Below, one piece after another: positions 48,532-63,500 of a stretch of DNA of 64,000 bases. The position numbers and the translations under genes were made by a program. Position 1 is the first letter of the stretch. Each line of letters starts with the position of its first letter. Below the pieces are notes generated by a model that was not told where the DNA came from, did no database searches, and saw nothing but the letters and a program-made list of their open reading frames with translations. Source of the DNA: Galaxea fascicularis (Eukaryota; Cnidaria; Anthozoa; Scleractinia; Euphylliidae); contig OX419339.1 in assembly GCA_948470475.1 (NCBI GenBank), positions 15,085,863-15,149,862 on the forward strand, written 5' to 3'.

Positions 48532-51500
48532 ATTGGGAGCAGGTCAATTGTAGGTTGATATGTTCCCATGAAAGTGAAGAATGTGAGTAATGTTTGTTTT
48601 CATATCACTAGTGTTACTGATTTTCTGTTCAGCTACTAATGCCTAGTCTCGCCGGCTATGATTCGCCGGGAAAAGAGAAAAATTTTCTCTTTTCCCGGCG
48701 TAGAGGAAAAATGGTGTTGTTAACCCCTGAGTGCCATCTACTGTCCTAGATTCTCCTTCAACTTGAAATATTTTTGACAACCCCGAATGACCATATCAAA
48801 ATTCCTTTATTCTGATCAAAATTCTGCCCACAAAATTTATCCAGACCTAGTAAAAATCCCATACCCTGGCACCAATATATTGATTCTTCAAACAAACAAA
48901 AAGTCCCAATTTTAGGACATACATGGTCTCTCTCAACTTGCAAGTTGTTACCTGTCGTCTGCACTTGAAGCAGGTGTATTGTTGACAGTGTGGACACATC
49001 ATCCTTATTTGGCCAGGTTGTTCATTTATAAATCCTGATGAGCACTACAGAAAAATTATTGAAACAAAAATGTATTACTGTTATTTTTAGTTTGTGATTC
49101 ATTCATCCTCATAATTAGGGTAGGTGCTTAGCAAATTTTCTTGGAATCCATTTCAAGACCAAAACCAATATGAAATGAAGTTACAAATTTCATAGAAATT
49201 AAATTGAGTTCCCTGTTTTGCTCAGAATGGTAGAGGATTTGAAACGAAAGAAATGTTATAAACCCAGCGAAAAGTGCAGATATTTAAAACTTCATTCAAT
49301 TGGAAAACTTGACCTTGAATGTAGAGAATATAATGACAAAGAATCAAAATAAGCCATTGTCTCCATCCTCCATAACAGCCCACTCCCAACTTGTCCCCAA
49401 CAGGCTCTCAAATTTAACTTACATGTGAACACCATCTGAAGTTAGGCTCCTTCATAAGTGTTCTATCTCGAAGTTTCCTTTGGAACAAGTCATGTGTCTC
49501 CTGGTCAACCAAACCACGAATCTACAAGTTACAGAAAGAAACTACTTAATGTTATTATCGGCAAAGAAGATTTCCATCATTAAGAAGCTGCTTCTCTCCA
49601 AGACATTTCATGTTCATGGGTTACTTCCAAAGAGGGGGTACCCCAGAATTCAAGTGACAATAGAAAATTACTGCAATAACAACCATAACAATAACAGAGG
49701 CACACAAAGTATAATAGTCCAAGTCTTTGACCCTTTCATTCCCACAATCTCAATGTTAATTAACAATTATTGGATGAGGTTGAGCATGATAGCGATAATT
49801 ATAAAGGCCAAAGTTTGTGTTATCTGCCGAAGCCGAAGGCTGAGGTGGATAACACAAACTGAGGCGTTGATAATTACCGCTATCATGCGAAAACCGAATC
49901 CAATAATTGTTTCATTATGCATATTCCTGAGCTACACTGGCGACTCCGCCGTAACAAAACTGATCAAACTGCTGGTTAGTGTATTAGTTGACGTCACTTC
50001 TGCATGCATAAAACTATTGTCTGTAGGTATGACGTCAATTCTACGTATATAAAAACTATTGTCTGTGGGTATGACGTAAGAGAAACAGAGCTAGCAAGAA
50101 TTAGCTGCGTGCTTATAGCCAATCAAAATCGAGCTGGTGACACCAATGTATAATAATTCTCCTTACTGTCTGTCCTACACTGCTTATAATATTAGTGCTG
50201 AGCATTTGGTGCTAAATCAAACAATATCCCGTAGTTGATGTTGATTACTTATTGGTCACTCCTGGGAGTGTGGTGTTTGAAAACAGCAGCTGACCAGGAA
50301 ATGTGGAAATGCTTTGTGAAGGCCTTATAGGCTAGGAGGTGTGAAGAAGACAGATAGCAGATAATACTCCTGGGAGTGAATGGGTTAAAATAACTCTTTA
50401 CCAAGATATCAAAGTTATTGAAATAATCTGTAGCCACTGCTTCATCATCCAAGTTTTTTGGTTCTCCACAAACTGGGCACACAAGGTGCAAGATATTCTT
50501 GTCCTTTATTGTTATGGTGATGTAGCGTGAAACACACTCTGCACACACACGATCCTGACAGTGCAGTAAAGTGACCATCTGTGGAGAAAAATGCATGTGA
50601 ATTACCTCAAAACCCAGCATACAAGCCACACTCATACTTTTCAGCCTGAAATTGATCCATACCAAGGATGAAATACAGCAGATTTACAGGTGGCTCTAAA
50701 AATTCTCAAACAAAAACAAAAACACCATCCCAAACTTCCAAACATTGCATGATGTTCTTTACAATGAGTTATTCTATGAATACACCTCCCTCAAATGATT
50801 TCTGGAATTAAACCTTTCCGACCTTCTGGAAATTTCACTGTTATTTCATACTTCCTTTGGCCCCTGAGAATCCCCCTGCCAACCACCCAGTTTTAATAGG
50901 GAGGGGTTGGGGGGTTCTCAAGAGCTGAGGGTTTTAGCAAAAGATGTCAGCATTTGCCTGTGAAACTCACCACCAGAGATGAACATTGGGATTGAAAAGA
51001 GACAGATGAGGGGTACGCAGCATGTAGCATCTTGCAGAGTGCTCAAAGGTAACCATGGTTGCACTGAGAAGCTCAGTGGAAACCTAACATACTTACCTCC
51101 AACTCATACGCACCTTAAAGGTAGGCAGGGCAGGGCGCAAAAAATCTCAACAGAGTAGCAAGCAAAATGCAAGCAAGCTAACAATGGCAGGCAAAGCAGA
51201 TTTCCCCTGGAATTTCTTGACTTTGCAAAAGGGGCATATGAGCAGCTCCTTGCTCAATTTTATTCAGCCTTAATGATATTTACATGTAGCCACAAGTAAA
51301 AACTTAAACATTATTTGCTACGTACACCTGGTGTTTGACAGACAGGTTTTTTTTGGCAAATTGTCATTCAGTGAAGCCAATATGAAATTGACAGCATGCA
51401 ACTGTGAGACAATACCATTTTACTGTTATAAAGTATTACTGACCATTAGGGATGTTTTCTAGTGGCTCCTTTTTAATGAGTTCAGAAACCCTAAATTTTA

Positions 51501-54500
51501 AGGCATGAAACAGTTAAGCTCAAACCTGGCTCATAGGTTTCTCTTCAGTACAAAGTGGGCACTCCTGTCGGAGATAGCGCAAAGAACGTTGAAAGTCCCC
51601 ACAGTTATGAGCAGCTTCAATAGAGTCCTCAACAGAAAAACCCATGTCAATCAACCTGATGGCAGTTTCTGCTCTTCCCCAAGATGAAACATCTTTCTCT
51701 GCCAAGACTGCTCGAATGCGCCGCTGAAAAGATCATTGATGGAAAAGAACAATTAAATACACTGTATTTTCAACATAAAAAAAATGATTACAAATTCATA
51801 GATGAATTGTTAAATCTCAGTTATGGGTGAACTCTCTTTCATTTGAATGTTGTAGACTCTGTTCTATCTTTGAGCATTAGTGTGACTGAAGTTAAGAGCA
51901 AAAATGTGAAAGTCAGTTGAGCGGCAGCACCTTTAGCTTTCTACCTTCAACATGTCTCTGCCTTTAAGAGAGATCTGTTTCAGGCAAAATAAATGTGAAA
52001 TTTGACTAGGGGTACGGTTCTCAAAATTGTGACGAGTTTTTGGCTCCAAGACTACATTTTTTTCAAGTTTATTTTATGGCGGTAGTTTTCTGTAACAAAC
52101 AAGCCAAGCCAATTATTTATCTTGCTTTTGTCTCAACTTTTTACCCTTCAAAATTATTCAAAATAAACCACATTTTAATTAATATTGTACATGTGAAATA
52201 GTTTATTGGGCCAAAAATATTTTCTGGAGTTTTGAGAAAAGTGTGGCAATACCAGCCAAACAAGGTGTGACCAAGGATTTGATGTTGGTTATTACAATAG
52301 TTGCTAGAAAGGAAAGGTTGTGTCGAGTTCTACTCTTATGTTCAACTTTATGTTCAACTTTATGTTGATATCCAAAGGGTCGGCTGAATTAAGTATTATT
52401 ATACACTAACATCTAAATTCTGGTCTTTGTCTTTCACAATGGCCTCAAAGTTGGCTTTGTCCTGTGGACTCTGAGCTTCTGTCTGCCTTGTTAATAAACA
52501 GAACACCTCATCTTCAGAGGCACTATCTGGAAGACAACTGTTTAACACTCTTTGAAGTATAGGCCCCATTGTCATTTTCTCAAGAGCAAGAATTGCCTTT
52601 TCAGTGTCTCCTTCTGACGTATCCAGTGCAGAGATGCAATCTGTTTTGGCATAAACACCAGCCTGTTGAAGTTCCTTCACCTATAGATGATGAAAAAGGA
52701 AAATGTCAAATGCCATACAATTCTGAATGGAAGTGTTTTTAAAGGCTTTCTAGTGGCATGTTTTGGTGCACTGGGCTTGTTTTCAAGGCACTTTCATCAG
52801 TTATTAACTTTATGAACTGTTAGGTGAGAAATGACAACACCATGAACAACAAAGCTACCAGCCAAGAATCACAGTACCACAGTCAACCTTATCACCAGAT
52901 CAAAGCTAGAATCAGCTGGCTGACACACAGAGATTTAGATTGTAGCTTCCCAAATGACTTCAGTGACACAAGTGAAAATACCGTGGAACCCTGCTCTACA
53001 GACATGATGAAAAGCTTGTACCACTATATATGTTTGATCAGTCTGTCTTTTTTAAATTAAAACTACCAGTTGTGAGCAGTACACAGCAACAGACCATATT
53101 GACTTTGTTTGTTATCCAGACAGTTTCATCTGATCACTGTAACAAGATTGCTAAAGGAAGCTTTAAACTAAATGTTTATAACTTACAACTTAAAGTGCCC
53201 CTAACCCCAAAATACTTTTTGGCTAAAATAAATCTTTGCACCTGTTCAAAATGCATTGCAGCCTTTTTTCCCTTTTTTCAATAGATCCTGCCTTTTAAAA
53301 GGCATCAAAACGTATGAAAAACCAAGCATCATCTTGTACATGACCGAGTCAGAAGGGGAGTGGTTCTCTTCCTGATTTGACGCCATAATCTGCTTTGCAT
53401 GTTTACAAAGAGTTAACGCGATGCAAATCTGTTTGTGACATCAATTCCGGAATCAGTCCGAATGATGCTCAGTTTTAAAGCCTATAAAAAGTCAAGATTT
53501 GGTGAAAAAAGGAAAAAAATGTTACAGTGCATTTCGAACAGGTTTAGGGGCACTTAAACAAGTTCAAATTAGGATGAGAACAGCAAAATGCACCCCCCCC
53601 CCCCCCAAAAAAAAAAGGTTCTAATGTTAATACTGTGTTAAATCCTGCACCCCAAAATTGAACATTGCTCATCTTTGAAGTTGTATTCTTTGTATGGACA
53701 AAACCTGCGCATAATTTTTTTTTCTGAGGGCCTGCTTGATACAGACACCAGGATAATATGGACATTTTGGCATGTTCCCTTGGTGCCAGTATTAATTAAG
53801 AGGGTCCCAATGTTCTGCTTAAAAGAATACTATCATATACAAATAAACTGATAGAATGTGAGTATGCCTTCATGTTTGGTTTTGGATTTGAGTGTCCTTT
53901 TCAATGTTCACTAAGTCCTCCCATTATTTTTAAATTAAAGCTCTTTGCACATTTTACATGAGCTCTCCCAAAGCCAAGGCACCTTTATAACACCTGGAGC
54001 CCTCTGTCTGCAGGGCACAGATGCCTTACCTTTTTCTTACGGATTTCTATACATTTGGCTGTTGTTCGTGACACTTCCCCTGTGCATTCAATTAAAGCTT
54101 CTCTCACTTCCTCTGGACTGATATTGCCAATTTCCTGTGAGTTTTCAGGCACAGCCAGCTCAACCATAACTTTGTGAATCAAATCATACCAGGTGGTATG
54201 TAGCCAGTGAACTGGACCTTGAGGATCATCAATTCCAAGCACAGATGCTATGTTCAACTCTTCTGCTGTTAAACCTTCCTTTTCTGCTTTCTGAAGTACA
54301 AAAAACAAGAGAGAAAGAATTACATATTTTAGAAGTACTCCTTGTACAAGCCAAGAGCACAGCCTCTGACACCTGCGATTACAATTAACTGGATACCCTT
54401 GTGAGATAATGGAACCTGATCGATGACCAATGGGCCCTTGGAAGTAGATTTATTTTTCATAATTTGTTATATGTGAAAAGCAAAGTGCAAACACTTGGCC

Positions 54501-57500
54501 CATCCAGCACTGGAACCATTATATACTCATTTATGGACAACGTCAGCCTCACTGAACCACTCATTACCACACTTTTAGAGCAGACAAGAAAATTAAAAAC
54601 ATATAGTCAAACCTGGACTATCCTGCTGACTTTGATTTTCTGGACTTCTCAATTATCCAGACTATTTCCTCTGATCCCTTTTTTTTCTTGAATAGTCATG
54701 ACAGAGAGCCCTCAAAAACTATAATATATTATTATCATTTATTTTCAATTTGGACTTTGAAAAGAGCATTATTTTGAAATGGGTATGTTCCCCTTTCAAA
54801 TAGCAAACATTGTAAGTGCTTGCAAGCATCGTAAATGGAGTGAATTCAACTGAGTTCTGATTGGCCAAGACTTATTTTGTTGACAACTGAATTTTCAGTG
54901 TTATTTTGTCTTGCTGATATTCATTTTTTTCAGTTATCTGGACTCTCAATTATCTGAACTATTAAATTTAAAATAATTACAAATTATTGCTCAAGTCACA
55001 GTAAGTCTGGATAATCAAAGTTAAATGGTAACAATATCCTTACCCTGAGCCATTCAACATAGAGTGAACCTGCTATATAGATCTCTTCTTGATGCTTTTG
55101 GATGTCTTCATCTGAAAATGCTGTGCTTGTTGCAAAAGGGGTTGGTGCTTGAGAAAACACTGGAGGGAAAGGCTGCTGGGTAAGAACGTTACCCATGGGA
55201 GCAGGAAATGGTCCACCAGCAGGTACCTGCAAATTCAGTTTAAAAAAATGCATCTGAGTTAGTTCATTGTCCTAAAAAACTTGCAAGTTCTTATTCTTTC
55301 TCATTCTTGAAGAACAAAAAGTACTACTTACGATAATTATTGTAATTTAAAGTTTTTAAAGAACTATAATGCTAAAGAGTACTGTTTTATACATAGCTAT
55401 CTCTCTATCATTATCATTATCATGTTGCTATTGCATTATTTTTCCCTCACCCCTGGGCCCATTGGTCCTGTTGGTTGCATCATTGGCGGTGGCGGAGGAA
55501 ATCCCTGTGGACCATAGGGTGATCCAAAATCTCTCATAAACTGATTTCTTACAGCCACTTCTGGCATGGCTCCTGCAGCACCAATTCCTCCTTGACTGTT
55601 GCCCACTACACCAGGATTAACCACTCCAGAAGTGTTTGGTATAGCTGCCTGTCCATGGATCCCCACTCCTTGAAAAGCAGCTGTTACAGCTGGTCCAGGT
55701 GGATTAGTTGGTGGAACTATACTTGCACCCTGCCATGGTCTTGTTTGTTGGCCTACCTGTGCAGCTCTTGATGGCATCCCTGTTGGGGCTACCTGTAAGT
55801 CTGTTTTCCTGGTTGGCTCAGTTACAATCTGAGCTTGTTCACTGTTAATTTGCATGGCCACATTGGTAACATTCTGTGATGGGGCAATCATTAGATACAG
55901 GGCATTAAATTCAAGAATCTTGAACAACAGCTATGCCAGAATAATAAATCACATGACTGTGAGCCCCATTTATCAAGAGGCTGGTATTTTAAGGTGGTCC
56001 AAGCACTCATATGTCACAGGAATCCAACCTTCACCAAGTGTTATGCTTTCATTACTCATTTGAAGAAAAAAATCATACCTGTACTTCCCTGGTTGTGGAT
56101 TTTTGTTCATCAAAATCCACATTTCTTGCAGGTTCTGGATAGTTACTACTCGTTTTATAACACACTTCACATATCTTGCGAGTCCTTGGATTGTGATAAG
56201 TACAATGCTCACACTCCCATTTGTCAGGTGCTATGGGTATTTGACCTGTGTTTGAGCAAGAAAAATGTATTGGAGTTCACTAAAATATAATGTGTGCAGT
56301 AGAAGGCATTAACAAATAGTTAACTTCACCTTGATACACTTTTAGGATTTCATAGACAGAAACATAAAGGAAAGTGCTCTTAGCTGTTTAGCAAAATTTC
56401 ACTGAATTATAGAGAAACAATATTTGTTCATGCATACCAAGCGAAAGGAAACTATAACGCTTAAGTACTTGAATTGTCACTTTTACTTGAATGGCTACAC
56501 GTGGAGATATTTTCCAAACACACTTGTAAACAATATTGACAGTGATGAAACAAGATTAGATGATACCATACCAGCAGTGCAGTGAGTGTCAAGCACAAAC
56601 CTGCACCAGATGAAGTCACAACATTTGCATTTCGTTGTGATGACTGCATTTGTTGGGCAGTTACTCTTTGCTCTGGAGACAAAGCCCAGAGGGGTGGAGG
56701 GAAATTTCTGGCCTCTGTGTTGTTACTCTGCTGCGTTGCAGGTTGGTCGTGTGACTTAACAGGGAGGGGCTTCTTACAGAACAAGCAGTTCTTTGCATCA
56801 CCAGAATTTAAGCAAAAACAGTTTGGACAAGACAGTGCTGAGCCTTTCTCTGGGAAGGTAACTTCCTGTCTGACACCCTTTGATTCAACTGGTAATTTTG
56901 GTTTAGCAGTACTTGATGGTTTTGGTGGTAATGGAGGTGGTGCAGCTCCACCTAGATGAAACAACCCAAGAAATCACTCACAGCTTCACATAAGGTTAGA
57001 AATGTTTACAAAGTTTTTGGTCTAAATCGGGTTTGATGTGACTTGTTTCCTATCAAAAGTGGATAAATAACATTTTAACCAGAAAAGTTATATGTTCTGC
57101 TAATTGTCCTGGACTGCAATCAGTACTCCAAATACATTGCCAAGGTGTTTAGTTTTATGTCAGAAGATCTCTCAGGTTTTTACACGTAAACAAATAAACC
57201 AGTAAAAGAAGCATGTGTAATAGAACTATCAGACTCATCATATCATATTTTTTGGTGTTTTCGATCAAAACTATGCTTCACAAGCTTATGGGCACAACTG
57301 AAAACAAACAAAATACATTTATACAATTCACTATGAAAAAGATTAGTGACAGCACCATCAGCCCATTTCTTTTATGTAATAATAATTTATAAGTACTTCA
57401 ATTACCATAAAATATTTTGTACCCACTTTTTAACTGTATGCAATTCAAATTTTTCTGCCACAGAAAATATATTCAATTTTTTCTTCAATTTTTTTTTCAC

Positions 57501-60500
57501 ACTTTTCTTTGCGAGCAGATTTTCACTTTCCATGGGGCCTCTCAGAGGACACTAATTTTCCAAGAAGAGCTGCAAAAATAGATGTTTATGAGATCATCCT
57601 GACATCATGGTCTTAAAACCAAATCAAATTTAGAGAGCCTGAAAGCAATCATCTCAAGTAAATTAGTCGGACTGTTTCAAAATGTAAGCAATATAATATT
57701 TAATATTATGTCTACACTTTTCTGTACCATCACAATTTTAATTGTATTCACTGGAAGTCAAACAATTATTCACCATAGAATTGGCGGCTGAATTTATACT
57801 AGAAACAGATTATAGTCTAGGACAAAGTTAGGCAGAGAAGGGTAATTGGTCTGATAACGTAACTGTCTGTGTATAAATACTGGGGAGCAGACAGATGATC
57901 TGTCCAGACAAACTATGAAGGTAGGTTGTCTTGACAGATTGTTTTCCCGAATTTATAAACAGACTAGTTATTATCAGAGAAAACACCCTTCTTTGCCCAA
58001 CTTCAGCCCAAACAGTTAACACATCTCTGGTGTTTAAACCAGACAGATGATTTGTCTTGAGAGATGATCATCCCTAGTATAATATTTCACCCAATCAGAG
58101 ATTACAAAAAAATGGTAACTCTACATATGTGTTACAATAGCATCTAATTTATAATTTGACTTCTTGGTTGTAGACCAGAAACTCACTTTTCACCACTACT
58201 TCATTATCTTTCTCATCATATGCTCCTAAAGTACTTGGCTGAGTTGCAGTGTTGAAAGGAACAAAGGGTGGTGGCCTTCGTATTTCTCGCCTTGGACTCT
58301 GAGCTTGACTTGATGCTGCTGGAACAGAAAATATGCCACAATCCTAACTGCACACTGTATGATTACAATTTAAAGTTCTTTTCTACATAAAATTTGTTTT
58401 TGGCAACTATTAATTTTGATGTCATTTAAGATAAATTCCTGATGACTTTTTGAGTCCATCTTGCTGATCAAGATCCACAAAGGCTTGTCAGACACAGAAT
58501 ATTCAAGTTCCATGTATGCTTTCCAGCAAACAGAAAGTTGCTCATGCACTTTTGATGATCAGCAGTAATGTGGATGTTGTGACTGATGTCAACAAAAACT
58601 ATCACTAACTAAATGAATTCTCAGTAACCTGGTAACAATTTGGGGTTTCATAGTGTAATAAATAATTTTAACCTGGCAGTTTCATTGGCCTTGATAGCCA
58701 CAGATTGTACATTTGGTTCATCCTTGGGTTATAGTGTGGCAGAGAGGGACAAGTGAGCATTTTGAGAAGATCAAGAAAAAGAAGAAGGGAGAGGACTGAC
58801 ATACATCACATAAACACAGCAAAAAAATCCTTGGCACCCATGTCATGTTTTCCATGCATGGTGCCATGTTACTTTAGGTGATATATTGGCCCTTTGCCAG
58901 GGCTGTCACTAATTTTTGAAGTAGGTGAGGACATACAAAAAATAGCCAGGGATTTGAGTTGCTGTACTGAAGCCATGAATTTAATGCTGGTTTTATATCA
59001 AAGTAGCCGGGGATAAACCTCAAAATACGAGGGGAAAACCCCTGGCCCCCAGCCCTTAATGAGAGCCCTGCGTTACCCAGATACTAGTGTTGAAAAAGCA
59101 ATCCAGGCTATAATAACCGCAATAAAGTATTTACAAATCTTAATGTTTGTGATCTAAAAATGTACTACTGACACTGAAAAAATTAATAATTATTACAAGA
59201 ACAAGGCTGTGCTCTAAGAAAAGTAGATGGGCACTTAAAATCTCTAAATCCTTGAAATCCAGGGCACCCGGCAAAACGTTTGGTGCAAAAACTAATATTT
59301 TCTGGTTGCCTATAGGCAAATTAAGTCGCAAGAGCCGACCAGGTGCCACTAGAACACAGCTCTGAAGAAACTTACTCGATACTACAGGTTGGGGCTCTAC
59401 ACTCTGACCTCCAACCACAGAAGAGGGCAAGTTGGAACTTGGTGATGCCACAGCTGGAGGACTTGTTATAGCTGTAAACTGTGTCATACCAGAGGACCTA
59501 GGGAAGGATGATTGCTGAACTGGGGGATAGGTGGGTGTGGTTTGATTTCCCAGAGGGGTGTCACATGCAGCTCTTGGCTGTCGTGAAGGTGGAGGTCCCT
59601 CCTGTTTAGGTTCAGGTGCTCTACCACTTTGAGCCACACCCTCATGGGATGGAAGTGGTGTCTTGGTTCGTCTTGGAGCAGGCACAGGTCTGGGTCTAGG
59701 ACTTGACAAACCAACAACAAATGTCAAAATTCAATAATAATTATAAGGGAGTGGTTAGGCTACTTTTTACAAGTAGCAAATTCCTCTCTTTGATTACGGA
59801 TGGCCAACATGAGAATTAATACTAAAATACTAAATTTAGTCTTTTTTCATTAGAAACATTGAAGAGTTGGGACAAATCCCTCTGTGAGAAGAACCAATTT
59901 TCACCAAAAACTCTTGTGGTGGTTTCGTCTCAAAAAGACCCACCCTGCACATTCAAACTAGCAAATTTTGAAAACACAAGTTTCTTAACAAAGAAAGTTT
60001 GTGTTTATGATGTATAGTCAGTTGATATTACCTTGACCTTTCGCCAGCACTAGCTGCAGTTGCAATGGGGGAAGCAACTGCATGAGACTGTTGCTCTATC
60101 CCTGAAGCAGTGGAACCAGAAACAGAAGTAGCAACATCAATGGTAGCAGCATCACCCACTGCTGACTGCCCCGTACAGGGACCAGCAGTTGGTGTGACCA
60201 AATCAGTTCTAATGTGACGTTGTCGTGAAGGGTGGTTGTGGTATAAATCACTGCATCGAATACAAAATGTATCCTTACAGTCTTTGCAGAATATTGTTGC
60301 TATTGAATCTCCGCAAACACGACATTCAAATTTTGTCTGAACCACAGTGCTACCATTTGATGAGACTATGCCGTCTTCAGCATCTTCATACTCCGAGTCC
60401 TCCTCACTCTCAGCATTCCTTTCAGTGGTGGCCTGTGGTTCCTGGCTTAATTGAGCTGGAGATTTACTTCCCTTTGTGGTGGGTTAAAAGGTATCAGTCA

Positions 60501-63500
60501 GTCAATAAATTATTCCTACATCTCAGGAGTTTCAATAATTTTTTAAATAGGTGTCCATGCTAACCAAAGTGGGTGGCAATTGCAACCTGATGACTTTTTT
60601 TAATCATTTGAGTGAAAATCTCAACAAAGATGGTTGTGCTCATTCTGACAAAGTAGGAGGCAGTTTTTACTGGTTGCCGGCTTCTAATGAAACCCTAAAG
60701 CATCTAGCATTAATATAAACTCTCACTGCATGGAAAGTACTTAAAGCAGGTGACCATTAATTCTATTTGACTGTCTAGAATGTGATGTGAGGCATAGCTT
60801 TGGACCAGCACTGTAACAAATCTTTGCCCTTGAAAAACCTCAGACTGATAAACATGCATGTTCTTGGTGTTCCACATAACATTTAAACAGTAAGGTGTGA
60901 ACAACAGCTTGATACAGGTCACACTGAAATGTTTTCTTGATTAGACTACCAAGTACCGGTAGGTCAACCAGATGGTAAGCTTAACCACTTTCTACAACTG
61001 AAACTCTTCACCTTGAGTTTCAAGATTTTTCAGCCTTCCCATGCAGACAACAAGTCACATATTACTTTATTTAAATGCAGGGGGTATTGAACCTGTTACA
61101 GTTCAAGCATCCACAACCATCGAAGGTTTGTATCAAACAGCCTAGAGCATCAACGGATCAAAACATTTGTGCTTTGTGCCATTTTACTTGTGCACAAAAT
61201 GATCTCAATGTGCAACAATAATATTTCCCTCGGTAAACGATTTCCAGAAATGCACATTCTTGATGTACCAGTATATTTGTTTACCTAGACAAAGTAGAAT
61301 ACCCAAAAATATTACAGTAAGTTTATATTTTTTTAAGCATATCCATGAATTGGAGCAACAAAGAGATCCCCTTGTCAATAATACAAATCTCTGGATCATT
61401 ATTGCCTTTGAAGGTACCTTCCCATCTGGTGGACTGCCTGGATCTCTGTTTCCTTGTCTCCTTGCTGCTGGCATTGGAGATGATGGTGACCTTGAAGGTT
61501 GATTTCCTGTTGAGGTATTTCTTAGGGCTGGGACTACTGGTCTTCCTGTGTCAGACTGTGGTTGTCGTTCTTGTGCCCTGGCAGACACCCTTGGTGGAAA
61601 AGGTTGAGGTCTTGATGGTGGATGACTTGCTCGCAGCAGCACTGGAATTTGGACTTCATCCCGAGAAATGGGTGGGTCCAGTTCATAGAATGGATGAGTG
61701 CCTACAAGAAGGGCATCAATTTCATACCTGGCGAGGAACAAATCTGGTGCCAGATTTCTAAGTCTATTAACATCAGGTTCATCAACATTTGGCGGAAAGG
61801 CAACACCGCCTTGAATATCTTGAGTGTATCCCATCTGGGACAGAATATCACGGCTGCCGATCAGCCTTCCAACATGAACTTGGACAAGAGAGCTGGTAAA
61901 TTTCACAGTTCGCCAGTATGGAGGACGGCTTTCTTTTATTAGATTCGAAGCATACTTTTCCAAGATACCCAGTCCTTGTGTAAGATGGAGGAAACGAGAT
62001 TTCTCCTAAAATTGACACATTCATTGTTAAAACTGAATCACTACCTGAAAGGAATCTCCAACGTTTATGTTGTGAAATGCAAAATTGACAAAACTACAAA
62101 CTTATATGCAGTTCAAATTGGTATGGAGGTCTACCTTACTTTTTCCCAAGAAAGTTGAAAAATATTGAATTTATTCTAGTAGAAAATTATTTTGAATTTA
62201 AATTCTTTCAGATCCTGACAAGAACCTTACATTATTTCTCCATGGTGTTAATTTAGGACCAAAGGATGAACTACAGTCATCCCCCTGTGTTTTTAGAAGC
62301 ATTAATGACTAATTCTTCAGTATGGCTTACAGTCCCATACGAAAGACTTCTCCTTGTGTATTTTTCTTTATTTAAATTTTATGATGATCTGGTCAGTTTA
62401 AGCATTTATCAGGGATTTTCCCTGGGAATCACTGATCACATTCAGCATTTCAAACAAACAAAGACTAGTAAAATCAAAATTTGTCCATGAACTTGGTTTT
62501 ATCAACTGAGTTGATAAATGTAAAATGGCCACACTGTAATGAGATTAAAAAAGCTGATGTTTTGAACATTAGCCATTCATCAAAGCAAATCTGTGGTATG
62601 CAATTTCCACTATCAACTCAGATGATGATACAAAATTTTCATGTAGCACTACCTCAAGGCAGGGCTTCTGATATTTTGCAGGAAAAAAAGTTAAATTTCA
62701 GAGGATTTTTAGGGGCAAATTTGTGGAAAAATCAGCCAATATTGCTGGATTTTTTGTGGGGAAAACAGTCAATTTTGGTATTTTAGCAGGAAAAAGGCAA
62801 ATTTCAAGGGATTTTCAGGGGCAAATTCGCAGGAAAATCGGCCGATTTCCAGGGAAATTTCAGGGGCAAACTTCGCCGTGAAATAATCAGTTAAAAATGG
62901 CGGATTTTGATGGAATTTTTGGGGCAAATTTAGCTAAAATCAATCAATTTTGTGTCAATATGGCCAGCGTTATTTAATGTTTTTTTTCTTTTTTTAACAG
63001 AGATAATCATTTGCTCTTTGAACAATAATTTGCTCGAGAAATGAGCAAATGCTTAAGTGGTTGACATTATTGCTAGAGCCCAGTTTTTTGCAATGTTCAT
63101 CTAAGAACACCTGGTAAGTTAATTTTGGGACATTGTTTACTTGTTGCAGCGATGAAGTTTCAAGATAAATTTGGACATTCGGGGTGAATAAAACAGGTGT
63201 AATAGCCAAGATAAGCATCAAATACGTTTTGGTGACATGTATTTGGTAATATTTCTGGCGAATTTTGTGGTTTTTGCGTTTTTTTGGAGAATTTCACGGG
63301 ATTTCGCAGATTTACCTGAATTTCACAGCTCCCCGACCACCTGAAATATCAGAAGCCCTGTCAAGGCCACAGCAACACAGTTTCCTTAGTTAACTAACTC
63401 CCCAAAACTCACTAACCAAAGTGGCATTTTTACCAGTATGTGCCCTCTTGACTAGTTTACCATTAGTGACAAGCAGGGTTGCTGCTAAGCACCAGCTGCC

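Noticed and set aside
49480..50052. 190-codon plus-strand frame
   Set aside because: It crosses an RNF31 exon in antisense and a fold-back repeat; its length is due to repeat sequence.
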